The translations under genes and the position numbers were made by a program. From positions 21,075 through 85,074 of the forward strand of contig NZ_SJDL01000022.1 in the NCBI RefSeq assembly GCF_004327985.1: 64,000 bases of DNA, read 5' to 3'. Each line of letters begins with the position of its first letter. The stretch's first letter is position 1. The notes below the pieces were generated by a model. The model saw nothing but the letters and a program-made list of their open reading frames with translations. It made no database searches and was not told the origin of the DNA. This stretch comes from Marinobacter halodurans. GTDB lineage: Bacteria > Pseudomonadota > Gammaproteobacteria > Pseudomonadales > Oleiphilaceae. Positions 1 through 13,101 of the stretch are shown here, in pieces.

Positions 1-748
1 CGCCGTGATCGAAGCCTCCGACGCCGTCATGGTCGCCCGGGGCGATCTCGCCGTCGAGATCGGCGATGCCGAGCTGGTCGGTGTCCAGAAACATATCATT
101 AGCCGGGCCCGCAGCCTGGACCGCGTGGTCATTACCGCCACCCAGATGATGGAGTCGATGATCGACAACCCGATGCCGACCCGGGCCGAAGTGTCGGACG
201 TGGCCAACGCGGTGATGGACTATACCGACGCGGTCATGCTGTCCGCCGAAACCGCCGTGGGCGACTACCCGAAGGAAGCGGTGGAAGCCATGGTGCGCAT
301 CTGCCTGGGGGCGGAAAAGCAGCCCTCCATGCACCAGTCGAAACACCGTATCCATGAGAGCATGGAGCGGGTGGACGAAGCGATTGCACTGTCGGCCATG
401 TACGCCGCCAACCATCTTGAAGGTGTGACGGCCATCATCTGCCTGACTGAAACCGGCGCCACCCCACTGCTCATGTCCCGCATTAAATCGAGCCTCCCCA
501 TCTTCGCCTTCTCGCGCCACCACAGCACCCAGCACAAGGTCGCGCTCTACCGCGGCGTGCAGACGGTGCCATTCGATTCCGAAGTGATTCCGAACGAGAA
601 AACCAACGCCAGCGCCGTGGACGAACTGGTCCAGCGTGGCGTGGTGAAGAACGGCGACCTGGTGGTGGTGACCAAGGGCGATTACGTCAACGCTCAGGGC
701 GGCACCAACACCATGAAAATCCTGCGCGTGGGGGACACGATCCAGTAA
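1..748 (+). CDS. pyk: Pyruvate kinase, C-terminal part (5' truncated by window edge)
   Basis: Converts phosphoenolpyruvate and ADP to pyruvate and ATP, the last step of glycolysis and of the lower Entner-Doudoroff route. The frame is open from the first bases of the window, so the N-terminus lies outside; about 248 residues are visible. The [12 protein letters not shown] stretch near the start matches the substrate and metal-binding segment of the family, followed by [10 protein letters not shown] and by [13 protein letters not shown], both conserved in the barrel. The remaining ~120 residues fit the C-terminal regulatory domain. It ends with TAA before a good terminator, so it is the last gene of its transcript. 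Its position beside eda, pgl, zwf and hexR fits a sugar-catabolism locus. Whether it is the PykA or PykF type cannot be decided from this fragment. Confidence 0.96.
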   Translation, partial: AVIEASDAVMVARGDLAVEIGDAELVGVQKHIISRARSLDRVVITATQMMESMIDNPMPTRAEVSDVANAVMDYTDAVMLSAETAVGDYPKEAVEAMVRICLGAEKQPSMHQSKHRIHESMERVDEAIALSAMYAANHLEGVTAIICLTETGATPLLMSRIKSSLPIFAFSRHHSTQHKVALYRGVQTVPFDSEVIPNEKTNASAVDELVQRGVVKNGDLVVVTKGDYVNAQGGTNTMKILRVGDTIQ

Positions 749-803
749 TCCCCCGCCCCACTCTTTCCGACGAACTGCGTGGTGCTCCAACCAACGTGGA
801 CTT

Positions 804-847
804 GGCAGGAGAGCTTACTCCCGTTAGCCCTCCTGCCCTTTTTTCTT
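804..847 (+). terminator. Rho-independent terminator after pyruvate kinase
   Basis: GGCAGGAG at 804-811 pairs with CTCCTGCC at 830-837, and a pyrimidine tract with six T in a row follows. It lies about 55 bases after the pyk stop codon. Confidence 0.85.
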
Positions 848-969
848 TCTCCCTCCGAACCCAGTCTCAGACCAGGCCACCCCTGCGGATAATAGCCCCT
901 GGATGATGAACACCTGTCGGCGCCTCAGATACCCGAGCATTTACAACACACCCGAGTCAGCCAGCGAAA

Positions 970-1143
970 TGTAGCCGATGCTTCAGCTTCGGAGCAGACC
1001 GAAGGGCTGCCCATACGACCCATCACGAGTAAGGGATCGGGCGGCTTAGGCCGCCTCAGAAGCTAAAGCATCTGCTACACGCTCGGGGCTGCCTGCAACC
1101 ATGTAGCCGGCACTTCAGCTTCGGAACAGCCTGAAGGGCTGCC
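970..1143. repeat. Three-copy REP/BIME-like palindromic repeat cluster
   Basis: The 749-1282 gap has no convincing gene. Besides the pyk terminator it holds three related elements. Copy A (970-1011) and copy C (1102-1143) are direct and match at about 36 of 42 positions, both starting TGTAGCCG and ending GAAGGGCTGCC. Copy B (about 1036-1079) is the same element inverted: its reverse complement reads TGTAGCAGATGCTTTAGCTTC. Each copy can fold: CTTCGG/CCGAAG in A, and GGCGGC (1040-1045) with GCCGCC (1050-1055) in B. The A-forward, B-reverse, C-forward order is that of a bacterial interspersed mosaic element. The family name is an inference because copy number in the genome is unknown. Confidence 0.7.
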
Positions 1144-1225
1144 ATCAAGGATGGCCAGGGAGCGTCGGTACCGGACCGCAGAACCTTCAACCACCTTTCC
1201 GGGTATCCCCGTTCCATTTCCCAGG

Positions 1226-1252
1226 CACAAAAAAGGGCGCCCGAAGGCGCCC
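1226..1252 (-). terminator. Terminator of the zwf-pgl-eda operon
   Basis: Read on the minus strand, GGGCGCC, a TTCG loop and GGCGCCC (1235-1252) form a very stable tetraloop hairpin followed by six T (1229-1234). It lies about 30 bases past the eda stop. Confidence 0.92.
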
Positions 1253-1282
1253 AACCCAACTACACTCTTTACGACCACTCAA

Positions 1283-1936
1283 TTACTTCAGCAGCGCCAG
1301 ACTCTCCCGGGCGATTTCGGTAACCCGTTCCCAGTCACCGGCTTCAATCGCGTCTTTCGGCGTCAGCCAGCTACCGCCAACTGCAGCGACGTTGCTCAGC
1401 GCCAGATAATCCTTGGCCGTATCCTTACCGATACCGCCGGTGGGACAGAACACCACGTCCGGGAACGGACCGGAGAAGGCCTTCAGGGCCGCCTTGCCAC
1501 CGGACGCTTCCGCCGGGAAGAATTTGAAGTGACGGAAGCCGCGCTGATAGCCCATCATCATTTCGGACAGGGTCGACACGCCCGGCAACAGCGGCGACTT
1601 CGCGGTAATCGCGTAATCCAGCAATGCCTCGGTCAGGCCCGGCGTAATCACGAACTGGGCACCCGCCTCTTCGACCTGCCTGTACTGCTCTACGGTGGTC
1701 ACGGTACCGGCGCCTACCCATACATCGGGCAGCTCCGCACGCAGTTCGCGGATGGCGTCCAGGCCATAAGGCGTGCGCAGGGTGATCTCGAGGATGTTGA
1801 TGCCACCGGCCACCAGCGCCTTACCCAGGGGTAGTGCGTCTTCCGGCTTGTCGATGGCGATCACCGGCACCAGCGGGCAGGCTGCCAGCAGCGCCTGAAC
1901 CTGTTGCCGATGGGCTTCTGTCAATAATGAAGGCAT
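1283..1936 (-). CDS. eda: 2-keto-3-deoxy-6-phosphogluconate (KDPG) aldolase
   Basis: Cleaves KDPG to pyruvate and glyceraldehyde 3-phosphate, the second half of the Entner-Doudoroff pathway; it is cytoplasmic and works as a trimer in the family. The 217-residue length is normal. Visible motifs are EITLRT with the general-base Glu50, the GAGTV turn near residue 76, and HFKFFPAE with the Schiff-base Lys138. It is the last gene of a zwf-pgl-eda transcript, 29 bases after pgl, and is followed by a strong terminator. The Shine-Dalgarno is modest (AGAGAG region). The usual partner edd (6-phosphogluconate dehydratase) is not in this window. Confidence 0.97.
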   Translation of the reverse strand: MPSLLTEAHRQQVQALLAACPLVPVIAIDKPEDALPLGKALVAGGINILEITLRTPYGLDAIRELRAELPDVWVGAGTVTTVEQYRQVEEAGAQFVITPGLTEALLDYAITAKSPLLPGVSTLSEMMMGYQRGFRHFKFFPAEASGGKAALKAFSGPFPDVVFCPTGGIGKDTAKDYLALSNVAAVGGSWLTPKDAIEAGDWERVTEIARESLALLK

Positions 1937-1965
1937 TGCAGATCGTCTCTCTGTAAACGGAAAAT

Positions 1966-2685
1966 TCAGGGGCTCCAGAACAGGTTCAGCCCCAGGCCGA
2001 GGAACAACCGGATCGGCATCTCGCGCACGGACTTCATGTCGTCCATAGCCGCGCGCAGCGTGTCCATCTTGTCCTCGCCTTTCAGGTGAAGGGCAACCCA
2101 GCCCGCGTTTTCCAGGGCCCGCCGGGTCAACGACAGTCGCGCCTGGGGCTGGGAAGCCGGATGCAGCGCCATGCAGCGGTCCGGCTGGCTGGGGTCCAGC
2201 GCCCGGTCAATTTCGGGTGCATCCGGGAACAATGAGGCCGTGTGGCCGTCGTTACCCATACCCAGCACCAGCACATCCAGGGGCCAGGCCAGTGCGGACA
2301 GGGCCTGCTCGGCCAGTGGCTGGCCGGCGTTGGCGCTTTCGTGTTCCTGCTTCATGCCGATGAAGCGGGCCTCTACGGCCCCGCCCTGCAGGAAATGCTC
2401 GCGCAGCAGGCGCTCGTTGCTGTCACTGGACTCCAACGGCACCCAGCGTTCATCGGCCAGGGTGACGTCCACCCGGGACCAGTCCAGCGGCTTGTCCCGC
2501 AGCTTCTCGAAGAACGGCTTGGGGGTGCTGCCGCCGGACAATGCCAGGCTGGCCCGTTCGCGGGTTGCCAGCGCCTGTTCCAGTTGCCCGGCGACGGCAT
2601 CGGCCAACTGCCCGGCAATCTCGTCGGCACTTTCGCCCAGCACGGGCTGCACGGTTGCCGGCCAATCGATATCAGGCATCTTCAT
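1966..2685 (-). CDS. pgl: 6-phosphogluconolactonase
   Basis: Hydrolyses 6-phosphogluconolactone made by the neighbouring glucose-6-phosphate dehydrogenase. The start chosen (ATG at 2685) has AGGAG five bases upstream and gives 239 residues; an ATG at 2700 would add five residues and a longer overlap with zwf. Family motifs are [15 protein letters not shown] near the N-terminus, [22 protein letters not shown], and [13 protein letters not shown] in the middle. It overlaps the zwf stop by 14 bases, so translation is probably coupled. This is the DevB/SolI type, not the beta-propeller YbhE type. Confidence 0.95.
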   Translation of the reverse strand: MKMPDIDWPATVQPVLGESADEIAGQLADAVAGQLEQALATRERASLALSGGSTPKPFFEKLRDKPLDWSRVDVTLADERWVPLESSDSNERLLREHFLQGGAVEARFIGMKQEHESANAGQPLAEQALSALAWPLDVLVLGMGNDGHTASLFPDAPEIDRALDPSQPDRCMALHPASQPQARLSLTRRALENAGWVALHLKGEDKMDTLRAAMDDMKSVREMPIRLFLGLGLNLFWSP

Positions 2686-4147
2686 ACCAGCTCCTGCCAT
2701 CTCGTGTGATCAGTGCAATGGAGGCCACCGGCCCCCAAGTGCCCGCCGCATAACGCTTGGGCGGGGATGCGTGCTCCTCCCAGTTGGAGATGACCTGGTC
2801 GACCCAGCGCCACGCGTACTCCACTTCATCCCGACGCACGAAGAGGTACTGGTTCCCCTTCATGGTCTCCCACAGCAGACGCTCGTAGGCGTCGGGGATG
2901 CGGGCATGCTTGAAGGTTTCGGAGAAGGTCAGCTCCAGCGGCCCCTGGCGCAGGCGCATGCCCTTGTCCAGACCCTGGTCCTTGGTCAGGATCTGCAGCG
3001 CCATCCCTTCATCCGGCTGCAGGCGGATGATGAGCTTGTTGTTGGCCAGGTGTTTCTGGTCCGGATCGAAGATGTAGTGCGGCGCCGGTTTGAAATGAAT
3101 GATGATCTGCGACAGCTTTTCCGGCATCCGCTTGCCCGTGCGGATATAGAACGGCACACCGGACCAGCGCCAGTTCGAGATTTCCGCTTTCAGGGCGACA
3201 AAGGTTTCGGTCGTGCTGCCACGCACCGCATCCTCTTCTTCGAGATACCCCGGCACCGGTTTACCCGCCGCGGTACCGGCCGTGTACTGACCGCGCACCA
3301 GATGGGTCTCCACCAGATCCGGCGTGATCGGTCGCAACGCCTTGAGCACTTTCACTTTCTCGTCCCGGATACTGTCTGCCGACAGATCCGACGGTGGATC
3401 CATGGCGATCAGGCACAGCAGCTGTAACAGGTGGTTCTGGATCATGTCCCGCATTTGCCCCGCCTGGTCGAAGTAGCCCCAGCGGCCTTCGATGCCCACA
3501 CTTTCGGCCACGGTAATTTCGACGTGGGATATATGGTCCTGGTTCCACTGCGAGGCGAACAGATTGTTGGCGAAACGCAGGGCGATCAGGTTCTGGACCG
3601 TCTCCTTACCCAGATAGTGGTCGATACGGAATAGCTGGTTCTCGTTGAACACTTCCGCCAACTGGTCATTGATTTCGTGGGACGATTCCAGGTCGTGGCC
3701 GATCGGCTTCTCGACGACGACGCGGGTGGCCGCGTCGATGCAGTCCGTCTGCTTCAGGTTACGGGCGATCATCCCGTAAAGGGCCGGCGGCGTGGCCATG
3801 TAGACAATCAGGGCACCGCCGCCGGATTCACGCCACTGGCGCAGCCCGACGTAGTCATCCGTCGTGGCAAAATCCAGCTTGAGGTAGTCGATGCGTGAGA
3901 GAATGCGGGCCAGGACCTTCTCGTCCATCTCAGCGGATTTCACGTGCTCCTTGAGCTTGGCGCTCAATTGGTCCCGCGCGCCATCGGTGTCCAGATCCTG
4001 GCGGGCCAGGGCCAGAATGCGGGTCTTGGGCGCCAACAGGCCGGCCGCTTCCAGTTGGTAGAGCGCAGGGAACAGTTTACGCTGCGCCAAATCCCCCAGC
4101 GCGCCGAACATGATCAGGTCACACTGGTTCTCGTTTTTCCGGCTCAT
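2672..4147 (-). CDS. zwf: Glucose-6-phosphate 1-dehydrogenase
   Basis: Oxidises glucose 6-phosphate to 6-phosphogluconolactone with NAD(P)+, feeding the Entner-Doudoroff and pentose phosphate routes. The 491-residue length is typical. The nucleotide-binding turn is [12 protein letters not shown] (14-25), where Leu replaces the Ser seen in enterobacterial enzymes, as in pseudomonads. EKPIG is at 146-150, and the catalytic segment RIDHYLGKE is at 174-182. It is the first gene of zwf-pgl-eda and is divergent from hexR across a 359-base control region with two likely HexR sites, so regulation by KDPG through HexR is a reasonable inference. Confidence 0.97.
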   Translation of the reverse strand: MSRKNENQCDLIMFGALGDLAQRKLFPALYQLEAAGLLAPKTRILALARQDLDTDGARDQLSAKLKEHVKSAEMDEKVLARILSRIDYLKLDFATTDDYVGLRQWRESGGGALIVYMATPPALYGMIARNLKQTDCIDAATRVVVEKPIGHDLESSHEINDQLAEVFNENQLFRIDHYLGKETVQNLIALRFANNLFASQWNQDHISHVEITVAESVGIEGRWGYFDQAGQMRDMIQNHLLQLLCLIAMDPPSDLSADSIRDEKVKVLKALRPITPDLVETHLVRGQYTAGTAAGKPVPGYLEEEDAVRGSTTETFVALKAEISNWRWSGVPFYIRTGKRMPEKLSQIIIHFKPAPHYIFDPDQKHLANNKLIIRLQPDEGMALQILTKDQGLDKGMRLRQGPLELTFSETFKHARIPDAYERLLWETMKGNQYLFVRRDEVEYAWRWVDQVISNWEEHASPPKRYAAGTWGPVASIALITRDGRSWYEDA

Positions 4148-4250
4148 TCTTGTGACAGTCCTTCAACCTGGTTTCTGAGGGATTCTGCGGCTGACCACTG
4201 GAAGACGCGACGGTCATTTTTGACCGACCAACATCAGGCAGGCGCCGCAA

Positions 4251-4357
4251 TGTAGTAATTTTGACAAAATAATCGCATTAAAAAGGATGAATTCCAAGAT
4301 TTTTTCGGAATTCTTGACTACTTTACTACACATGAGACCGGTGAAAACCGGTATAAT
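4251..4357. promoter_or_regulatory. Divergent zwf/hexR control region with two HexR-like half-palindromes
   Basis: The 4148-4506 gap holds the start signals of zwf and hexR. TGTAGTAATTTTGACA (4251-4266) and TGACTACTTTACTACA (4315-4330) each carry a TGTAGTAA/TTACTACA arm, in opposite orientation, resembling the published HexR consensus TGTARTWWWWYTACA. For zwf (minus strand) a candidate -35 TTGGAA (4292-4297) and -10 GATTAT (4269-4274) are 17 bases apart, so the first site would cover the start point. For hexR a TATAAT is at 4352-4357 with no clear -35, and the second site would sit over the -35 position. ACCGGT repeats at 4337-4342 and 4347-4352 can pair with each other. Confidence 0.65.
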
Positions 4358-4506
4358 TCGCGCCCTCGATGGTCGCAAAGACCCGTGACCGGCGCAGGCC
4401 GGCATGCACGATGTGTGGCAACGCAGTACCGCGAAGCGCCGTCGTTTGATAGGGAGCCTCCACCGAGCTCTTTCAGTGAAGCAGAGTGACAGCGGGATAG
4501 CCAAAC

Positions 4507-5379
4507 ATGACCACAACGAACGACACGACAACGCCCAATCTGCTGGAACAGATCCAGGGCAAACTGGACACCCTGAACAAGTCCGAACGCAAGGTCGCCG
4601 AGGCCATCCTGCGGGACCCGACCGCCGCCACCCGCTACAGCATTGCTGCCCTCGCCCGGGCCGCGGATGTCAGCGAACCGACGGTCAACCGTTTCTGCCG
4701 GGGCTTCTCCGCTTCTGGCTTCCCGGATTTCAAGATTCAGCTGGCGCAGAGCATTGCCACCGGCACGCCTTATGTCAGCCAGAACGTACGGCCGGATGAT
4801 GACGTCGCCACCTTCTCGGACAAGATCGTGCTGAGCACTATCGCCAGCCTCGACAAGGCCCGCCAGGTGCTCGACCCGGTTGCCCTGGGGGCCGCCATCG
4901 ATTACCTGATCCAGGCCAAACAGATCAACTTCTTCGGCATGGGCGGCTCGGCACCGGTTGCGCTGGATGCCCAGCACAAGTTCTTCCGTTTCAATATTCC
5001 GGTGGTCGCCTATGACGACGCGCTGATGCAACGCATGGTGGCCGCGGGCAGCCACACCGGCGATGTGATCGTGGTCATTTCCTACACCGGGCGCACCCGG
5101 GAACTGGTGGACATTGCCGAGGCCGCCCGCAGCAACGGCGCCACGGTGATTGGCATCACTGCGCCGAATTCGCCCCTGTCCCGGGCCTGCACCGTGGCGC
5201 TGGAAGTGACCGCGCCAGAGGACACGGAGGTCTATATGCCGATGACCTCACGCATCATCCATCTGGTGATCATCGACATCCTGGCCACCGGCGTCACGCT
5301 CAAGCGCGGTGCCGACTTCCAGAGCCACCTGAAGAAGATCAAGGACAGCCTCAAACCGACACGTTTCAGCGCCGACTAA
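4507..5379 (+). CDS. hexR: RpiR-family transcriptional regulator HexR
   Basis: Represses glucose catabolic genes and is released by KDPG in the known family members. The 290-residue protein has an N-terminal RpiR helix-turn-helix (about 1-80, with [24 protein letters not shown]) and a C-terminal SIS sugar-phosphate domain (about 125-255, with [20 protein letters not shown] and [13 protein letters not shown]). It is divergent from zwf and separated from it by HexR-like sites, which supports both the name and autoregulation. A perfect 9-base hairpin without a T tract (5391-5413) follows the stop. The start at 4507 lies about 150 bases downstream of the TATAAT. Confidence 0.93.
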   Translation: MTTTNDTTTPNLLEQIQGKLDTLNKSERKVAEAILRDPTAATRYSIAALARAADVSEPTVNRFCRGFSASGFPDFKIQLAQSIATGTPYVSQNVRPDDDVATFSDKIVLSTIASLDKARQVLDPVALGAAIDYLIQAKQINFFGMGGSAPVALDAQHKFFRFNIPVVAYDDALMQRMVAAGSHTGDVIVVISYTGRTRELVDIAEAARSNGATVIGITAPNSPLSRACTVALEVTAPEDTEVYMPMTSRIIHLVIIDILATGVTLKRGADFQSHLKKIKDSLKPTRFSAD

Positions 5380-5607
5380 GGCGTCCCGCAGCAGCGACCC
5401 AACCGGTCGCTGCCGCCCCGTCCAGCCGCTACGCCCCGTCTCCCCCCTGACACTCCCCCCCTATTTCTCCGTCCCCGGATGATGCGGCAGTACTGTGCAT
5501 TACGGAGTATGAATACGGGTTTCCCGATATATGGGCCGGAAGCCAGCGAAGCGCGCCACGCCGCGTGCTTCAGGCGGGTTTCCGTTGCCTGGTCTGTCGG
5601 CCGTTAG

Positions 5608-6957
<1,350 letters not shown>

Positions 6958-6970
6958 CACCCGCCTGACA

Positions 6971-7046
6971 CCCGGTCGGCCCTTCCTTCCCGACCGGGCA
7001 CTCAGTCGCCGACAAACCTCCGCACCTCCGGGTCCGGAGATTTTTT
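6971..7046 (+). terminator. Tandem hairpins after lamB
   Basis: CCCGGTCGG (6971-6979) pairs perfectly with CCGACCGGG (6990-6998). A second hairpin, CTCCG (7026-7030) with CGGAG (7035-7039), is followed by a run of six T. The second is the likely terminator; the first may protect the lamB message from 3' decay. Confidence 0.7.
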
Positions 7047-7183
7047 CTTGCCCTCCACCCCCGTTACGCCCCGCCTTCTACGCCGCAATGAATCGTCCTC
7101 CAGAGGATGTGGAGAGACACTACAACCGGCGACCATTTCCTTGCGCAGTACCAAAAACAACAACCGTACAAGGAATGCTTCTC

Positions 7184-10342
<3,159 letters not shown>

Positions 10343-10371
10343 CCCGTTCCCTTTCCATACTGCGCAGATAC

Positions 10372-10402
10372 AAAAAAGGCAGGGCCGCGGCCCTGCCTTT
10401 TT
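10372..10402. terminator. Bidirectional terminator between pulA and ppiD
   Basis: A perfect 20-base palindrome (10378-10397, GGCAGGGCCG and its complement) is flanked by six A on the left and five T on the right. It can stop pulA on the plus strand and ppiD on the minus strand. Confidence 0.9.
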
Positions 10403-10424
10403 CATGGTTTGGAGCCCGCCCGGA

Positions 10425-12293
10425 TCAGGGGCGCTCCACCTCGGCACTGTCGCGCAGCGACTGCACATAGGCCGCGTACTCGCGCTGGCCTCGCTGGGTA
10501 CCGAGATACTGGGTCAGCGCCTTGACCTGGTCGTCCTTACCCTCGACCTTACCGTCGGTCACCTTGTTCAGGGCAATGACCACCGCACGCTGGGCACCGT
10601 TCACCCAGTCATAGGTGCTGCTACCATCGCTGGCTGGGCGTGGCATGCTGAACGCGGACCGGATCACGTCAAACTCGACGTCGCCGGCGTTGCGGCTGAC
10701 GGCATCGTGACTTTGCCACTCGCCGTTCACTGCCGCGGCAACATCGCTCGGCGCGTCGCCCTGCTTCAGGCGCTCGACCAGCGCCTTGCTCTTGTCCGCC
10801 AGGGCTTCACTGATCCGCTTGGCACGCAACTGGTCGTGGATACGGTCCTTAACCGCGTCCAGCGACAGTTGCTCCTCCGGATGATGCTTGCGAACGTGAG
10901 CCACCACCGAGGTGGTCTTGTCCACATCGATCACTTCGGTGTTGAACTCACCGCTGAGCACATCGTCGCTGAACAACTGGCGCAGCAGACCTTCGTGATC
11001 GAACGGCGCCTTGTTGCCATCACGCTTGACGCCATCGCGGGTCCGGATCGTCAGGTTCAGTTCCTTGGCCGGCCCCTCCAGATTCGGGTCGGAGTAGGAA
11101 ATGTCCGCCAGCTTGGTCCGGATTTCAGAGAAGGTCTTGCCCGCTTTCTGGCGAGCCAGCTCCTGGCGGAGATCATCCTTCATCTCGTCGAAGGACGGCG
11201 CCTCGGTTTTGCGGACCCCCGTCAGCTTGATGATGTGATAGCCATACCGGGTCTTGACCGGGGCGGAGATCTCGCCCTCTTTCAGGCCGAACAACGCCTT
11301 CTCGAAAGCACTGTCGTAAACACCCTTGCCGGCGTATCCGAGATCGCCTCCCTGCTGGGCCGAGGCCGCGTCCGCCGAATACTCCTTCGCCAGCTTGGCG
11401 AAGTCTTCACCGTCAGCCAGCTTCTTCTCGACCTCTTCCGCGGTCTTCTTCGCATCGTCCCCGTCCTCGATCAGGATGTGGGACGCCCGGCGCTGCTCTT
11501 CACCGCCAAGATCCTGCTTGCGCTGCTCATAAAGATCGCGCACCGCGTCCTCGCTGATGTCTTCCTGCTTGGCCAGATCATCAATCGAGAGTGTGATGTA
11601 GGAAACGTCAACGCTCTCCGGCTGGACAAAATCCGACTTGTGCTCGTCATAGTAGGCGGCGATGTCATCGTCGCTGACCTTCACGTCGTCCGCAACCGCG
11701 GAGGCCGGAATGCGCAGGGTCTGGAAGGTGCGGGTCTGCGACTGGATACGCAGGATATCCTTCGCCGTCTGGGGATTGACGATGGCACTCTGGGAAATGC
11801 CGGCACGGATCTGGTTAATCGCAAACTGGCGGCGCAGTGCCTGACGGAATTCCGCCACTCCCATGCCCATGTTTCGGACTGCGGCGGCGAATGCATCCCG
11901 ATTGAACTTGCCATCCACCTGGAACTGCGGCATGGACTTGATCAGGCTGTCCACATCCTGCTCGGACAGGGCCAGCCCCTGGTCCTGGGCATCCTGGGTC
12001 AGGACCGTGCGCTGGATCAGCCCTTCCAGAACCTGCTTGCGGATCTGATCTTCGTTGATCAGCGAGGGATCGGGGTTGTCCATCTGGGCCAACTGCTGCT
12101 GGCGCTGCATCTGCACAGTGCGGGTAAACTCGCGTTCGGTGATGTCCTTGCCGTTGACGGTAGCGACTTCGGGCTCTCCCGAAAATCCGCCAACGATGGC
12201 TCTCACGCCAAACATGGACAAACCGATTACCAGCAGCACGATGATGACCTTGGCAATCGTGCTCTGGGCATTGTTCCGGATATCTTGAAGCAT
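10425..12293 (-). CDS. ppiD: Periplasmic folding chaperone / peptidyl-prolyl isomerase PpiD
   Basis: A membrane-anchored chaperone that meets proteins leaving the SecYEG channel. The start ATG at 12293 is preceded by GGAGGAAC and gives 622 residues. A single N-terminal membrane helix (VIIVLLVIGLSMFG, about 15-33) is followed by a SurA-like N-terminal domain and a parvulin domain around residues 265-360 (RASHILIEDGDDA ... LGYAGKGVYDSAFEKALFGL ... TRYGYHIIKLTG). It sits beside hupB and lon, the same order as in E. coli (lon-hupB-ppiD). The parvulin domain of PpiD is often inactive; this cannot be judged here. Confidence 0.94.
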   Translation of the reverse strand: MLQDIRNNAQSTIAKVIIVLLVIGLSMFGVRAIVGGFSGEPEVATVNGKDITEREFTRTVQMQRQQQLAQMDNPDPSLINEDQIRKQVLEGLIQRTVLTQDAQDQGLALSEQDVDSLIKSMPQFQVDGKFNRDAFAAAVRNMGMGVAEFRQALRRQFAINQIRAGISQSAIVNPQTAKDILRIQSQTRTFQTLRIPASAVADDVKVSDDDIAAYYDEHKSDFVQPESVDVSYITLSIDDLAKQEDISEDAVRDLYEQRKQDLGGEEQRRASHILIEDGDDAKKTAEEVEKKLADGEDFAKLAKEYSADAASAQQGGDLGYAGKGVYDSAFEKALFGLKEGEISAPVKTRYGYHIIKLTGVRKTEAPSFDEMKDDLRQELARQKAGKTFSEIRTKLADISYSDPNLEGPAKELNLTIRTRDGVKRDGNKAPFDHEGLLRQLFSDDVLSGEFNTEVIDVDKTTSVVAHVRKHHPEEQLSLDAVKDRIHDQLRAKRISEALADKSKALVERLKQGDAPSDVAAAVNGEWQSHDAVSRNAGDVEFDVIRSAFSMPRPASDGSSTYDWVNGAQRAVVIALNKVTDGKVEGKDDQVKALTQYLGTQRGQREYAAYVQSLRDSAEVERP

Positions 12294-12435
12294 GTTCCTC
12301 CCAGACGTCAGCTCGGACCGGCAGCCTCGGTTCACTACCGGGTGTCCGCGTCAGGCCTCGTTCTTTTGTTCGTCGGGGTACCAGCGGCTGCCATGGACTC
12401 ATGAAAGAGGCTGACGTGAGCAGCACACTGAACGT

Positions 12436-12465
12436 AAAAAGGCGCACCCGACCAGGGATGCGCCT
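12436..12465 (-). terminator. Terminator of hupB
   Basis: On the minus strand GGCGCA and TGCGCC enclose a 12-base loop that can extend the stem, followed by TTTTT. It lies 125 bases after hupB and ahead of ppiD, so ppiD needs its own promoter in 12294-12435. The rest of the 12294-12591 gap shows no convincing gene. Confidence 0.8.
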
Positions 12466-12591
12466 CGAAATCTGTGGGGCAGTTATTCAGTAGATTTCAG
12501 CATGATCAGGTATTTTGGACTTACCGGGACCGGATGCCTTGAAGAAACTACCCCGGCAATGTCTCACCGACATTACCGCTTAAGCCACTTC

Positions 12592-12864
12592 TTACTTGAC
12601 GGCGTCTTTCAGGGCTTTACCAGCCTTGAAGCCAGGAACCTTGGAGGCCGGGATCTTGATCTCAGCGCCGGTCTGCGGGTTACGACCAGTGCGAGCAGCG
12701 CGCTCCTTGACGGAGAAGGTACCAAAGCCGATCAGAGTGACTTGATCGCCTTTTTTCAGAGCGTCAGTGATGGAGTTAACCATGGCATCCAGGGCACGTC
12801 CTGCACCGGCCTTGGAAATGTCAGCTGACTCTGCAATTGCATCGATAAGTTCGGACTTGTTCAC
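12592..12864 (-). CDS. hupB: DNA-binding protein HU-beta
   Basis: A small nucleoid protein that bends DNA without sequence preference. The 90 residues match HU along the whole length: [14 protein letters not shown] at the start, [21 protein letters not shown] covering the flexible DNA-binding arm with the conserved RNPQTG tip, and [16 protein letters not shown] at the end. Translation starts at GTG with AAGGGG six bases upstream. It lies between lon and ppiD as in many gammaproteobacteria. A 237-base gap separates it from lon and would hold its own promoter; TATAAC near 12896-12901 (minus strand) is a possible -10. Confidence 0.97.
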   Translation of the reverse strand: MNKSELIDAIAESADISKAGAGRALDAMVNSITDALKKGDQVTLIGFGTFSVKERAARTGRNPQTGAEIKIPASKVPGFKAGKALKDAVK

Positions 12865-13101
12865 ACTAAACCCCTTCGATTTCAGGTTGAAGATGTTATA
12901 GGTTGGTTTGTTTTTTTCGGAGCTTCCCGACTATCGCACATGCTGTCGGAGAATTCCATTCTTCGGTTTTCTTATTCCTTTCGGTCATTGGGTGTCGATC
13001 GGAATACTTGCAAAAACCCCGGGAGCCCTTGGTACAGGCTGCTTCAGGACGAAACAGTTATACCAACGGGCTCTCAGGCGTGTCAACAACGGCCTCGCCG
13101 T

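Noticed and set aside
5430..5475. MalT-box-like G-rich runs upstream of lamB
   Set aside because: Only loosely similar to GGGGAKGAGG and no malT seen; could be simple C-rich sequence.
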